A stretch of 64,000 nucleotides of DNA from Clostridium tetanomorphum (GCF_017873215.1 NZ_JAGGKA010000002.1:62001-126000); one strand, 5' to 3'. Positions 1 to 8,491 are shown, numbered from the stretch's first letter. Notes: generated from the letters alone by a model not told the origin. Translations and numbers: made by a program.

Positions 1-930
1 TATTACGCCATCACTTATAGAATTTACGATAGATTCGGCATCAAGAAAATCTTCTTTAGATACGGCATATAAAGAATTAACTATATTTACTTGATTAGGA
101 TGTATTACTGTTTTACCCAATAGGCCGTTTACTTTATCTAAAAGAATCTCTTTAACTAACGGGCTAGAATCCAAATCTTGTGGTACGTCAAAATATTCAT
201 AAACAGGCCCAGAAATTATATATTCATCTCGTTTAAATACATTTAGAATATCAGAAATGCAATCACTAATTATAGATAAATCATAAATTGTACAATTTCT
301 ATTACGGCGTAAACTGAAAATACCTGAAAGATCTGTTCCACCTAATCTGATATTTAAAACTAATTCTTTGTAGGAATCTAGAAGGTATTTTATTTTAATT
401 AATTCTTCAATTCTTTTTTCTTTAAATGCTACAGCTGATGTTTCAAGAATTGGCATTATATATAAGTTTTTATTGTTTTTATCATTATATATTTCTAATG
501 TTTCTAAATGTTTTTTACCATTATATATATCAAATTTAGGTAGAACAAAACCGCAAAGTCCTATCAATTTTGAATTATCAAGAAACATTAAGAACTGATT
601 ATGACTTCTAGTCCTTATAAATATCATTGGAAGTTTATCTATAAAGGTATTATCAAGCTCTATAGCCGTTTCTATTTCATTAAAAAGTTTAATAACATTA
701 TTTTCAGCTTCATGTAAAAGACTGGTGGGTATGGAGTCTTCTAAGCAAATTACCACAGTGCAAGCAGTGGTAGAAAGAATATCTTTTAAGAGATTTTTTC
801 TAGTTCCCCCCATATATAAGGCTGCTCCAACAGCATGAGAAAGAATTTTTTTACTAGAGTATAGTCCATAGCTTATTGGTTTTTTAAAAAAAAGTTCGTC
901 ATTATTCTCTACAAAGTTAAAATACCTCAT
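1..930 (-). CDS. HpcH/HpaI-type TIM-barrel C-C bond lyase (ter-cluster type), 3' end outside window
   Basis: The frame is open from an ATG at 930 to the left edge (310 codons), with GAAAGGAAC upstream as ribosome binding site. The N-terminus reads MRYFNFVENNDELFF, then LSHAVGAALYMGGTRKNL and VVICLEDSI. This resembles the citrate-lyase-beta-like 'C-C_Bond_Lyase' TIM-barrel family (PF15617) found in tellurium-resistance/stress (ter) gene clusters. Later motifs are LNIRLGGTDLSG and the near-C-terminal GLLGKTVIHPNQVNIVNSL; the latter is typical of HpcH/CitE-fold enzymes that use a metal and an acyl or keto substrate. The substrate is unknown. Known: such genes sit with ATP-grasp, phosphoribosyltransferase-like and TerD genes. 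Inferred: the rest of such a cluster may lie to the left of the window. The gene is truncated only by the window edge. Confidence 0.75.
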   Translation of the reverse strand, partial: MRYFNFVENNDELFFKKPISYGLYSSKKILSHAVGAALYMGGTRKNLLKDILSTTACTVVICLEDSIPTSLLHEAENNVIKLFNEIETAIELDNTFIDKLPMIFIRTRSHNQFLMFLDNSKLIGLCGFVLPKFDIYNGKKHLETLEIYNDKNNKNLYIMPILETSAVAFKEKRIEELIKIKYLLDSYKELVLNIRLGGTDLSGIFSLRRNRNCTIYDLSIISDCISDILNVFKRDEYIISGPVYEYFDVPQDLDSSPLVKEILLDKVNGLLGKTVIHPNQVNIVNSLYAVSKEDFLDAESIVNSISDGVI

Positions 931-1070
931 ATTAAGTTCCTTTCATAAATTTATACTTTGGTAAATACAATATTAAACAATATTTATATTAAAATACTTT
1001 TATTATATGACATTGAAACAGCATAGTCAAAGTTTTTTAATCAAATCTGATTATATGAAAAGTATATTTA

Positions 1071-1112
1071 AAAAACCATCAATACACATAGTGATAGTAA
1101 TGATGGCTTTTT
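1071..1112. terminator. Imperfect hairpin, probable bidirectional terminator
   Basis: CCATCA pairs with TGATGG, extended past one mismatch by A-run/T-run pairing on both sides. It lies downstream of the unknown gene at 1193-1726 on the minus strand and upstream of the lyase gene, so it probably separates the two transcripts. The stem is weak in GC. Confidence 0.5.
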
Positions 1113-1192
1113 AAAGTACTTATAAACTCTATTATCATTTTATATGAGGATATTAAATTAGAAAACTATTATATGTGGAATAGGTAGATCTG

Positions 1193-1726
1193 TTAATGAT
1201 AAGTTTTTCTATAAGAATTACTAGAGGCTTTACGTTCTGCATGGAAAATCATATCTTTCATAATTTCTTTATATCTTTGAGAAACTTCAGGACAGACTGT
1301 TAATATAGAGTCTATTACATAATCAATATTAGTATCATCTAATTTTTTTGCAGTACTACCATCATCAAGGGTTATAATTTCACTATCTAGAGATTTATAT
1401 ATGGTGTTTATAATTGGTGAGCGCATAACTTCATCGTTTTCTATAGAATTATCTGAAAAGTATAATGTTTCATCAATTACTACAAGACGACCATAAACGT
1501 ATTCCTTTTTATGATATGTTTTATCCTCTTTAGAGTCGATACAATCATATTTTGTATGTTCTACATGTTTTATGTCAAGCTTATAAGCATCCTCTTTTCT
1601 TGTCAAAACACATCTTATTTCTAAGTCTAGTAATCTATCTTTTATATGTTCAGAAAAATTTTCTCCTAGGTCAGAAATAAGGCGCTTTACGGATATTGTT
1701 TTTTGCATTTTATAATTTTTTTTCAC
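1193..1726 (-). CDS. Hypothetical protein (177 aa)
   Basis: I do not recognise a family. The start is a GTG at 1726 with AAGGAG about ten bases upstream; an ATG six codons further in is possible but badly spaced. The protein has no signal peptide or membrane segment. It is rich in charged residues, with a central stretch KTYHKKEYVYGRLVVIDETL and a C-terminal helix-like part ending HAERKASSNSYRKTYH. It lies on the same strand as the lyase gene but is separated from it by 260 bases and a hairpin, so it is probably its own transcript. Confidence 0.6.
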   Translation of the reverse strand: MKKNYKMQKTISVKRLISDLGENFSEHIKDRLLDLEIRCVLTRKEDAYKLDIKHVEHTKYDCIDSKEDKTYHKKEYVYGRLVVIDETLYFSDNSIENDEVMRSPIINTIYKSLDSEIITLDDGSTAKKLDDTNIDYVIDSILTVCPEVSQRYKEIMKDMIFHAERKASSNSYRKTYH

Positions 1727-1860
1727 TATAAATATTCTCCTTCTAATTATATTTTTAACTTATACACTATTAGAAAATGTGTATAATATAAAGACCACCT
1801 TTATAAAGGTGGCTGAACATAGCTGTGCATATTAAAATTTAACAATGTATAATATCATTA

Positions 1861-2064
1861 TTATAATTTTACTACATTAGCTGCTTGAGGACCTCTAGGG
1901 CCTTGTTCTATATCAAATTGAACTTTCTCACCTTCTTCAAGATTTTTTCTTGGGGCATCACTTTGAATTGCAGTGAAGTGAACAAAAACATCTTCTTCCC
2001 CTTCAACTTGGATAAATCCAAATCCTTTTTCAGAATTAAACCATTTTACTGTTCCAGTTTTCAT
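1861..2064 (-). CDS. cspA: Cold-shock protein, CspA/CspB family
   Basis: A 67-residue single cold-shock domain of normal length. RNP1 reads KGFGFIQ and RNP2 reads VFVHF, the two single-stranded nucleic-acid-binding motifs; the N-terminus [18 protein letters not shown] is canonical. The family melts RNA secondary structure and supports translation and transcription antitermination in the cytoplasm, especially after a temperature drop. The gene has an unusually long 5' leader of about 300 bases with strong potential structure (see 2065-2369). That fits post-transcriptional cold control, known for several csp genes. It is divergent from hcp. Confidence 0.95.
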   Translation of the reverse strand: MKTGTVKWFNSEKGFGFIQVEGEEDVFVHFTAIQSDAPRKNLEEGEKVQFDIEQGPRGPQAANVVKL

Positions 2065-2369
2065 TAAATTACCGTTGTGTAAAACTTATAAAACTTTATA
2101 AAAAAATTATAAAGTTTATGTTTACTTCCCAATTCATAGTGTTCAGTTTTGTAAAATTCAAATCTGTTTGGTCCAACACTCCAAGGGCTTAAATTCGGAT
2201 GTAAATCACCCTAAATATCAGAATTTTTACTTTATCCTATGGCTGCCATTGCTAACACCCACATTTTCTATGAAATTTAGCCATAAGCACTGTTGCACTT
2301 TAGGATAAGTTCTTCTGAAGATAACGGTTTTTTCAACTCCTTTTATAATTTATTTGACCATATACTTAT
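2065..2369 (-). promoter_or_regulatory. Long structured 5' leader of the cold-shock gene
   Basis: Reading the minus strand from the proposed start near 2369: CTTATCC near 2310 pairs with GGATAAAG near 2232 and encloses a TATGGCT/AGCCATA stem of seven pairs and a small GCA-ACAG-TGC hairpin. This is a compact multi-stem fold about 80 nt long. An ATCTTCAGAAGA hairpin precedes it. The rest of the leader down to the start codon is AU-rich. I see no convincing ORF. It matches no riboswitch I recognise. A temperature-responsive leader is the natural hypothesis given the gene, but that is inference. Confidence 0.55.
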
Positions 2370-2375
2370 ACTACT

Positions 2376-2404
2376 AGTATACCACAATAAACAAAAATTA
2401 ATAA
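2376..2404 (-). promoter_or_regulatory. Extended -10 promoter of the cold-shock gene
   Basis: On the minus strand TGGTATACT gives an extended -10 (TG-N-TATACT, hexamer 2376-2381). The -35 region at the right distance is only TTATTA. Predicted transcription start is about 2369, giving a leader of about 300 nt. Confidence 0.5.
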
Positions 2405-2418
2405 AAATTTTTGTTTTT

Positions 2419-2432
2419 GTAACATCTGTTAC
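2419..2432. promoter_or_regulatory. GTAACA-TC-TGTTAC palindrome, candidate HcpR operator for hcp
   Basis: A perfect 6+2+6 palindrome 35 bases upstream of the hcp -10 hexamer midpoint. From memory, CRP/FNR-family HcpR regulators in clostridia are predicted to bind GTAAC-N4-GTTAC upstream of hcp, which this fits exactly. Its centre (2425.5) is 41.5 bases before the predicted start (about 2467), the usual position of a class II CRP/FNR activator site. Confidence 0.65.
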
Positions 2433-2467
2433 TGATTAAAGTGGAGTAACTTAGTATAATTTAAAAT
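2432..2467 (+). promoter_or_regulatory. hcp promoter
   Basis: A perfect TATAAT at 2455-2460 with a poor -35 region (CTGATT/TGATTA) fits an activator-dependent promoter. The palindrome at 2419-2432 overlaps the -35 zone, as expected for class II activation. Confidence 0.55.
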
Positions 2468-2554
2468 GTAAACAGCAAATAAGAATATAATAATTGCCTA
2501 TTATAAAAGAAAAATATTTATTATAAAAAAATAAATTTTTAGGAGGAATAAATA

Positions 2555-4267
2555 ATGAGTATGTTTTGTTATCAATGTCAAGAAGCAGCAGGATGCAAGG
2601 GGTGTACAATAAAAGGTGTCTGTGGAAAGACTGAGGATCTAGCAAAAGCACAAGATCTATTAATATATATATTAAAAGGAATATCTGTTTATAGTGTTAA
2701 AGGAAGAGAGGTTGGACTAGTTAATAAGGAGGTAGATAACTTTATAACAGAAAGTTTATTTGCTACCATAACTAATGCTAACTTTGATAGAAATGTATTT
2801 ATAGAAAGAATTAAAAAAGGGTTAAAATTAAGAGAAGAATTAAAAGAGCAGGTTATTAAAGCAGGTGCAGATTTAGGAAGTTCAAATTCAAATGAAAATT
2901 GGTTAAAGAAAATGCTATCATCTGTAGGACTAAAGAAAGAAGAAGAAGCTAAACTTCCAGATGCGGCTATTTGGTTTGCAGACAATGCAGAAGAATTTAA
3001 TAAAAAAGCGGAAACAGTTGGAGTATTATCAACAGAAAATGAAGATATAAGATCATTAAGAGAGCTTATAATATATGGAGTAAAGGGTTTGGCAGCTTAT
3101 GTTAAACATGCTAATCATTTAAGATATGAAAATGAAGAAATAAATGGTTTCATGCATAAAGCTTTAGCAGCTACTTTAGATGACACTTTAACAGTTAATG
3201 ATTTAGTGGCATTAACATTGGAGACTGGTAAGTATGGTGTAGATGGTATGGCGCTTTTAGATAAGGCTAATACTGAAAGTTATGGTCATCCAGAATTAAC
3301 AAAAGTTAATATAGGTGTTAGAAATAATCCAGGTATATTAATAAGTGGACATGATTTAAGGGATTTAGAACAATTACTAAAACAAACAGAAGGAACAGGA
3401 ATAGATGTATATACACACAGTGAAATGCTTCCTGCTCATTATTACCCAGCATTTAAAAAGTATTTACATTTTGCAGGTAACTACGGAAACGCATGGTGGA
3501 AGCAAACGGAAGAATTTGAGAAATTTAATGGTCCAATTCTTATGACAACAAACTGTTTAGTACCACCAAAAGATTCATATAAAGCTAGAGTTTATACAAC
3601 AGGCGTGGTAGGATTTGAGGGAATAAAACATATAGATGCAAATAAGAAAGGAGAAAAAGATTTTTCAGCTATAATTGAACATGCTAAAAAATGTGCAGCT
3701 CCAACTGAAATAGAAAAAGGAGAAATAGTAGGAGGATTTGCCCATAATCAGGTATTTGCGCTAGCAGACAAGGTTGTTGAAGCAGTAAAGAGCGGATCAA
3801 TAAAGAAATTCTTTGTTATGGCTGGATGTGACGGAAGAGCTAAGAGCAGAAACTACTATACAGAATTTGCTGAAAAGCTTCCCAAAGATACAGTTATTCT
3901 TACAGCAGGATGTGCTAAGTATAAATATAATAAATTAAATTTAGGTGATATTGGAGGAATTCCAAGAGTACTTGATGCTGGTCAATGTAATGATTCATAT
4001 TCATTAGCTTTAATAGCATTAAAATTAAAGGAAGTATTTGAATTAGAAGACATAAATGAATTACCAATAGCTTATAATATAGCTTGGTATGAGCAAAAAG
4101 CTGTAATAGTATTACTTGCATTATTACACTTGGGAGTTAAGAACATTCATTTAGGACCAACTTTACCAGCATTTTTATCCCCAAATGTAGCTAAAGTTTT
4201 AGTAGATAACTTTGGTATAGGTGGAATAACAAATGTGGATGATGATATTAAGATGTTCTTAGGATAA
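2555..4267 (+). CDS. hcp: Hybrid cluster protein (hydroxylamine reductase / NO reductase)
   Basis: A 570-residue Hcp preceded by TAGGAGGAATAA. The N-terminal iron-sulphur cysteines are C5, C8, C17 and C23 (CX2C-X8-C-X5-C). The hybrid-cluster half has the family blocks [53 protein letters not shown] and [10 protein letters not shown], supplying the Cys, His and Glu ligands of the 4Fe-2S-2O cluster. Hcp reduces hydroxylamine in vitro; in vivo it is mainly linked to nitric oxide detoxification and nitrosative stress. It is monocistronic: a strong terminator follows at once and no hcr reductase gene is adjacent, so the electron donor is probably a separate ferredoxin or rubredoxin system. Regulation by an HcpR-like protein is likely (palindrome at 2419). 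Confidence 0.97.
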   Translation: MSMFCYQCQEAAGCKGCTIKGVCGKTEDLAKAQDLLIYILKGISVYSVKGREVGLVNKEVDNFITESLFATITNANFDRNVFIERIKKGLKLREELKEQVIKAGADLGSSNSNENWLKKMLSSVGLKKEEEAKLPDAAIWFADNAEEFNKKAETVGVLSTENEDIRSLRELIIYGVKGLAAYVKHANHLRYENEEINGFMHKALAATLDDTLTVNDLVALTLETGKYGVDGMALLDKANTESYGHPELTKVNIGVRNNPGILISGHDLRDLEQLLKQTEGTGIDVYTHSEMLPAHYYPAFKKYLHFAGNYGNAWWKQTEEFEKFNGPILMTTNCLVPPKDSYKARVYTTGVVGFEGIKHIDANKKGEKDFSAIIEHAKKCAAPTEIEKGEIVGGFAHNQVFALADKVVEAVKSGSIKKFFVMAGCDGRAKSRNYYTEFAEKLPKDTVILTAGCAKYKYNKLNLGDIGGIPRVLDAGQCNDSYSLALIALKLKEVFELEDINELPIAYNIAWYEQKAVIVLLALLHLGVKNIHLGPTLPAFLSPNVAKVLVDNFGIGGITNVDDDIKMFLG

Positions 4268-4273
4268 ATAATT

Positions 4274-4310
4274 AAAAGGTTCTATGCTAAATTAGCATGG
4301 AACCTTTTTT
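4274..4310. terminator. Intrinsic terminator of hcp
   Basis: AAAAGGTTC-T-ATGCTA / TAGCAT-G-GAACCTTTTTT hairpin seven bases after the hcp stop. The A-run on the left arm lets it act also for the convergent gerQ transcript. Confidence 0.85.
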
Positions 4311-4386
4311 ACAATGAATATTTATAATTATGGGTTATGTTTTATATAATAATAAAAATAGGGCTAAATAATTTAAATAACTTAAC

Positions 4387-4830
4387 TTATTCTCTACAGA
4401 GCATAAGTTTTTGTTGATCATTAAAAATTCTTACAAATTTAATTGAATATATATCACACATTAATAAATCATTTGTTCCAGATTCTCTTATGACAATATA
4501 ACTAATTCCAACCTCCATTAAAACACCTTCACGGTCAATTAGCATATTAGTTCCAATTAAGAATTCTATTTTTATATATTTTCCTATTTGAGTGGTTAAC
4601 CAGCCTTGAGTATAATTTGTATCTCTCTTAACGGGAGGTCCTGGTTCAAGTTCAAAGTCAGGAGCTCCAGTAGAACCAGGAGTCAGTGGAGTAGCTGGAA
4701 TATTTATTGGACCAGGAGTAATGGGAGTAATCGGAATATTTGTAGGACTAGGTGTAACATTAGAAGGCATCTGATATTGTTGATTAGGAATCATTGGACA
4801 TTGATACATGTTAGGCATTCTATAAAACAA
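4387..4830 (-). CDS. gerQ: Spore coat protein GerQ
   Basis: 147 residues. The N-terminal third is low-complexity, rich in Pro, Thr and Met (MPNMYQCPMIPNQQYQMP, then imperfect ITPGP/ATPLTPG repeats). The C-terminal domain (about 75-140, GWLTTQIGKYIKIEF... to YSIKFVRIF) matches the GerQ fold, in which a small beta-domain ends in a 'SDP..GK.Y...YLDYV'-like stretch. In Bacillus GerQ is an inner-coat protein required for localisation of the hydrolase CwlJ. Here it lies 35 bases downstream of cwlJ, which is the best support for the call. The collagen-like repeat region is less conserved and probably species-specific. Expression is expected in the mother cell during sporulation, but I could not identify a sigma-E or sigma-K promoter with confidence. 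Confidence 0.8.
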   Translation of the reverse strand: MFYRMPNMYQCPMIPNQQYQMPSNVTPSPTNIPITPITPGPINIPATPLTPGSTGAPDFELEPGPPVKRDTNYTQGWLTTQIGKYIKIEFLIGTNMLIDREGVLMEVGISYIVIRESGTNDLLMCDIYSIKFVRIFNDQQKLMLCRE

Positions 4831-4865
4831 GCAAATTCCTCCTTTTAAATTATATTTATTATAGA

Positions 4866-5309
4866 TTAAGTTTGAGCATAAAGCTCAGTTGGATTATAAA
4901 AACAATGGTCGCCAACTCTAACTTGAAATGTTCCTGTGCCATTACGAGGGAAAATAGTGGGACAGGTTTGGACAAACGGATTAAAATACCATAAAGCACT
5001 ACCAGTAGTATATAATCTATTTCCGGCAAGAGCCCAATCAGCAATTTGGTAATGTATTTCTTCAGGGGGACTAGCCCAAATAGTTTGAGGATTAGGTACC
5101 CCTCTTAATATAGAAGTTGCACAATCAAATTGACCTTTTTGAAATATAACTTTTCTTAAATCACCTTGGCATACTCTAAGATACTCACCATAAGGAACAT
5201 TAACCCTATTCATTACTACTGATGCAACGGCTTTCATCCCATTTTCACCTTCGCCGCCAGCTTCGCATTTTATAATCCTAGCTAATAATTCTCTGGCACT
5301 ATAAGCCAT
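4866..5309 (-). CDS. cwlJ: Spore cortex-lytic cell wall hydrolase CwlJ
   Basis: 147 residues, the normal CwlJ length, without signal peptide, as in CwlJ and unlike SleB. It is a single Hydrolase_2 domain (PF07486): ELLARIIKCEAGGEGENGMKAVASVVMNRV near the N-terminus contains the catalytic Glu region (CEAGGEG), followed by GQFDCA and the C-terminal ALWYFNP and GDHCFYN motifs. The enzyme degrades muramic-delta-lactam cortex during germination and is normally made in the mother cell and deposited on the outer spore layers. GAGAGAG-like purine-rich sequence precedes the ATG. It is first gene of a two-gene unit with gerQ. Confidence 0.93.
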   Translation of the reverse strand: MAYSARELLARIIKCEAGGEGENGMKAVASVVMNRVNVPYGEYLRVCQGDLRKVIFQKGQFDCATSILRGVPNPQTIWASPPEEIHYQIADWALAGNRLYTTGSALWYFNPFVQTCPTIFPRNGTGTFQVRVGDHCFYNPTELYAQT

Positions 5310-5372
5310 TATAAACTCTCTCCTTAATTAAATTACAGTAGTAGTATATTCATATAGTTCATAAAAGGTTCT

Positions 5373-5413
5373 TAAAAAAATCCCTTATGTATAATTACAT
5401 AAGGGATTTTAAA
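5373..5413. terminator. Intrinsic terminator after the 47-residue gene
   Basis: AAATCCCTTATGTA pairs with TACATAAGGGATTT, flanked by A-run and T-run. On the minus strand it comes four bases after the small gene's stop codon, so that gene and cwlJ are separately transcribed. Confidence 0.85.
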
Positions 5414-5416
5414 ATT

Positions 5417-5560
5417 TTAATTTTTATTTCTTGTTCCATTTTCAGCATATTGCTTACTAGAATTTCCTCTATTCATATAGCCATTTTTAGCATTTCTACT
5501 ATTATTACTGGAAGCTTCTGCAGATTGATTTATGGTTTTCATAGTTTTTTTAACTGACAT
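5417..5560 (-). CDS. Small Asn/Ser/Lys-rich protein (47 aa), unknown
   Basis: Start ATG at 5560 with a strong GGGAGG nine bases upstream; the stop is followed immediately by a perfect terminator, so this is very probably a real gene. The product MSVKKTMKTINQSAEASSNN... is hydrophilic, with no Cys or Trp, and is rich in Asn, Ser, Lys and Arg (C-terminal ENGTRNKN). The composition is like small spore or nucleic-acid-associated proteins, and it adjoins cwlJ-gerQ. It is not a recognisable alpha/beta SASP, so a sporulation role is only a guess. Confidence 0.7.
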   Translation of the reverse strand: MSVKKTMKTINQSAEASSNNSRNAKNGYMNRGNSSKQYAENGTRNKN

Positions 5561-5815
5561 AAATTAATCCTCCCTATTTTGAAGTTTATATTATTATTAC
5601 ATGTATATTTAAAATTATACCTAGTTACTTAAAGTTTATTTACCATATAAAGTAAAGTACAAATATACATTTTTTTATATTGTATAACTATAATATATTA
5701 TAAAAAGTAAATTTTTTAAGAATATAATATATAGTTATGTAGATTATATTATGTAGATATAATCTGTTGAATAAAATAATCTGTTTTTATTAATATTATA
5801 GAATGGAGATAAAAT

Positions 5816-6352
5816 ATGAAGATAGGACTTGTAAGACATTTTAGAGTAAATTTAAAAAGGAAATATTTTATGACATCAGAACAATATAATCAATATAATA
5901 AGCAGTATGATATATCAGAAGTTATAGAAAATGAAATTGTTATAGATAAAGAGTGGGATAAATGTTACTGTAGTAGCTTGCCAAGAGCTGTTAATACAGC
6001 TAAGACTATATACCATGGTGAAATTATCATTAGTGATAAATTAATAGAAATCCCTGCAGCAGCTTTAATAAAAACCAATATTCCATTACCCTATTATCTA
6101 TGGGCAATATTAAATAGAATAGCGTGGATTAGAAATAATGTTTCTCAACCAGAAGGAAGAACAGAAAGTTTAAAAAGAATAAATGAAGTTGTTGATGAAA
6201 TATTAAAAGAGAAAGATAAAAATATTTTAATTGTAAGTCACGCAGGAGCAATGTACGAAATACGAAAGATACTTATAAAAAAAGGATTTAAAGGAAATTG
6301 GTTTTTAAAAGCTAGAAATGGCATACTTTATACTTTTACAAAGGATGAATAA
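5816..6352 (+). CDS. Histidine phosphatase family protein
   Basis: 178 residues. The phosphohistidine motif LVRHFRVN (H8) stands at the N-terminus, with RHF in place of the usual RHG. The second core arginine lies in CSSLPRAVNTAKT, and the second histidine in LIVSHAGAMYEI near the C-terminus. The fold is that of phosphoglycerate-mutase/cobC-like phosphatases; the substrate cannot be told from sequence. The insert between the core motifs (LPYYLWAILNRIAWIRNN) is hydrophobic and unusual. Preceded by GGAGAT; monocistronic by spacing. Confidence 0.82.
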   Translation: MKIGLVRHFRVNLKRKYFMTSEQYNQYNKQYDISEVIENEIVIDKEWDKCYCSSLPRAVNTAKTIYHGEIIISDKLIEIPAAALIKTNIPLPYYLWAILNRIAWIRNNVSQPEGRTESLKRINEVVDEILKEKDKNILIVSHAGAMYEIRKILIKKGFKGNWFLKARNGILYTFTKDE

Positions 6353-6442
6353 TATTAAATTTATAATCTCTTTATATGAATATATTACCTTAATATTCAA
6401 ATAATAATGCTGAAAATAATTTTTCAACAAAGGAGATAGGAT

Positions 6443-7102
6443 ATGAAAAAGTGTAGGATATTATTAATTATAAGCATTATTATATGCATATTAGGGATGA
6501 ATGATTCCAAAGGTGTTATATTAAATTCCATAAGTGTAAATACAGATAATGTAGTAGATTCAAAGGAAAAGAATAATAAAGATATAATAAAGCTTAAGAG
6601 TGTAGATAACATAGATTTATCAGAGATTCAGTATTTTATTTCAGAGCAAACAAGAGATTCGAGACTTGAAGAAGCTATTGCTAAAGTTTATAATTTGCAA
6701 AAAGGTAAAGATAAATTTAGGTATTATTTTAATAGGGTCCAACTTAATGATAATATTGAACCAGAAACATTTGTATATCTTGTAGGGCCTCAGTTTTGTG
6801 GAACGGGAGGGTGCAGTGCAGCAATTTTCAAATGTGAAAATGGAGAGTACAAGTTGCTTTCAAAGGTTACCCTTGTTAACAACCCAATAATAATTACTAA
6901 TAATTTTACTAATGGATATCGAGATATTATTATGTATGTTTCAGGTGGAGGAGCTAAAGAAGCTTATAGTATAATTAAGTTTGATGGAACTTCATATCCA
7001 CAAAATCCATCACTTCAACCTAAAGTAAGCCCAGGAACAAAGCTAGAAGGACCTGCAATAATTGCAGATGATATTACAAAAAATGTTGGAATAGAATTTT
7101 AA
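6443..7102 (+). CDS. Secreted or membrane-anchored hypothetical protein
   Basis: 219 residues beginning MKKCRILLIISIIICILGM, a signal peptide or N-terminal anchor with no clear lipobox. The mature part has an acidic linker, then a conserved-looking domain with YLVGPQFCGTGGCSAAIF, whose two close cysteines could form a disulphide, and IIMYVSGGGAKEAY. The GTGGC motif is seen in many uncharacterised exported bacterial proteins. No function is assigned. AAAGGAGATAGG precedes the start. A hairpin follows at 7123. Confidence 0.7.
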   Translation: MKKCRILLIISIIICILGMNDSKGVILNSISVNTDNVVDSKEKNNKDIIKLKSVDNIDLSEIQYFISEQTRDSRLEEAIAKVYNLQKGKDKFRYYFNRVQLNDNIEPETFVYLVGPQFCGTGGCSAAIFKCENGEYKLLSKVTLVNNPIIITNNFTNGYRDIIMYVSGGGAKEAYSIIKFDGTSYPQNPSLQPKVSPGTKLEGPAIIADDITKNVGIEF

Positions 7103-7122
7103 AATAATATTTTAATTTAAGT

Positions 7123-7153
7123 AGCTCTGTATATTATATGTATGGAGCTTTTA
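7123..7153 (+). terminator. Probable terminator
   Basis: AGCTCTGTA pairs with TGTATGGAGCT (two G-U pairs), followed by TTTTAATTT, 20 bases after the preceding stop codon. Confidence 0.65.
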
Positions 7154-7248
7154 ATTTGTACAAAAATTTACTTTGAATTATAATTAATAATTATGATAAT
7201 ATTAGGATTAGTAAAAAAGTATTGCAGTTTAAGAACGGGGAGGAAAAC

Positions 7249-7527
7249 ATGGTTAAAATATGGGGAAAACTAATAAAGGAAAATAAAATTATTAGAGATG
7301 AAGTAGCAGAATCTAATATTGATGCTAGCTATCAAGAAAATCTAAAAGCATGTATTATAGAATTATGTGACAAGTTTGATATTTCGAAACCCTATTGGTT
7401 ACCAAATAATTTAGAAGAATTTAATAGAAGAGCAAAAACTGAGTTTAACTCAGATAATTTTATAGAAGAATTAGATTTTGATAAATTTGTTATAGAGGAA
7501 CTAGATTTGGAAAAGAATAATTCTTAA
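7249..7527 (+). CDS. Small conserved clostridial hypothetical protein (92 aa)
   Basis: The start is set at the ATG at 7249 because GGGGAGG lies five bases upstream; a TTG nine codons earlier has no site. The product MVKIWGKLIKENKI... is acidic, with paired Leu/Glu/Phe at the C-terminus (FIEELDFDKFVIEELDLEK), and is probably helical. No enzyme motif. A perfect terminator follows. Confidence 0.65.
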   Translation: MVKIWGKLIKENKIIRDEVAESNIDASYQENLKACIIELCDKFDISKPYWLPNNLEEFNRRAKTEFNSDNFIEELDFDKFVIEELDLEKNNS

Positions 7528-7558
7528 ATTAGTATATGTAATAAAAGCATATGTAAAT

Positions 7559-7595
7559 AAACCCTAGAGTTGATCTAGGGTTTATTATTTTTATT
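7559..7595 (+). terminator. Intrinsic terminator
   Basis: AAACCCTAGA / TCTAGGGTTT, ten perfect pairs around GTTGA, followed by ATTATTTTTATT. Confidence 0.85.
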
Positions 7596-7727
7596 AATGA
7601 TTAAAATATATTTAGTACTTAGAATAATTATTTAATAAAAACTTAAGTATTTAAGAAGATGAATTTAAGAATTATATAGTAATATTAATAGAAAAGCTAA
7701 AGGATTTTAGCAATAATGGAGGAAAAA

Positions 7728-8429
7728 ATGAGAAATATAATAAAGCTTTCAAAAAAATACAAATCTATAGTTATATTAAGTTTTATAGCATTAATATTAA
7801 TTATGCTAGGTTATATTTTTAGAGAAAAATTAGAATATATTCTAAGCTTATTAAAAGACAAAAAACAAATTGAAGATTTTTTACTTTCTATGGGTTCATT
7901 TTCTATAGTGGTGTTTATTCTATTACAAATGCTTCAAGTTATAATATTTTTTATACCTGGAGAAGTAATACAGACCATAGGAGGATATGTTTTTGGAACA
8001 TGGAAAGGGACTTGTTTGTCCATATTAGGAATAACCATAGGAGCAGCCATATTATTTTTAATAACAAGAAAATATAGAGAAAGATTAGTAAATAAAGTTG
8101 TAAGTAAATCAATAAAGATACAATTTGAAAAAGTGTTAAATTCAAAAAAATCAAGTCTAATAATTTTTTTAATTTATTTGTTACCGGGTATGCCAAAAGA
8201 TGTAATGATTTTATTGTGTGGTTTATCTAAAATATCATTTAAAGATTTTATGATATATTCCACATTAGGAAGAATTCCAGCTTTGATTTTATCATGTTAT
8301 TATGGAGACAGTATTGCTTTGGGAAATAAATCTATTATAATAATTGCAACTATAATAGTAGCTTTGATAGCTATAGTAGGAATAATGTTTAAAAAAGATA
8401 TTTTTAGGAAGTTGGAAAGAATAAATTAA
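7728..8429 (+). CDS. TVP38/TMEM64 family (VTT/SNARE-associated) membrane protein
   Basis: 233 residues when started at the ATG at 7728, chosen because GGAGG lies five bases upstream; an ATG four codons earlier overlaps that site. There are five to six membrane segments. The VTT core (PF09335) is visible: FFIPGEVIQTIGGYVFGTWKGT followed by ISILGITIGAAILF, and LIYLLPGMPKDVMILLCGLS. The P-G-[ED] and G-Y-x-F-G motifs are typical of the DedA/TVP38 superfamily, whose members act as lipid scramblases or flippases. No partner gene adjoins. Confidence 0.85.
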   Translation: MRNIIKLSKKYKSIVILSFIALILIMLGYIFREKLEYILSLLKDKKQIEDFLLSMGSFSIVVFILLQMLQVIIFFIPGEVIQTIGGYVFGTWKGTCLSILGITIGAAILFLITRKYRERLVNKVVSKSIKIQFEKVLNSKKSSLIIFLIYLLPGMPKDVMILLCGLSKISFKDFMIYSTLGRIPALILSCYYGDSIALGNKSIIIIATIIVALIAIVGIMFKKDIFRKLERIN

Positions 8430-8491
8430 AACTATGATATAATTTGTTTATATTTATTTAATGGAAGTGTGGAGTTGTTGGGGGGATTTTT

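Noticed and set aside
1885-2067. 60-residue plus-strand frame opposite the cold-shock gene
   Set aside because: It is the shadow of the cold-shock gene; no ribosome binding site and no recognisable domain.
2232-2345. Short peptides in the csp leader (TTG at the AAAGGAG, 19 codons; GTG, 22 codons)
   Set aside because: The TTG directly abuts the ribosome-binding-like sequence and the GTG has none; neither is credible.
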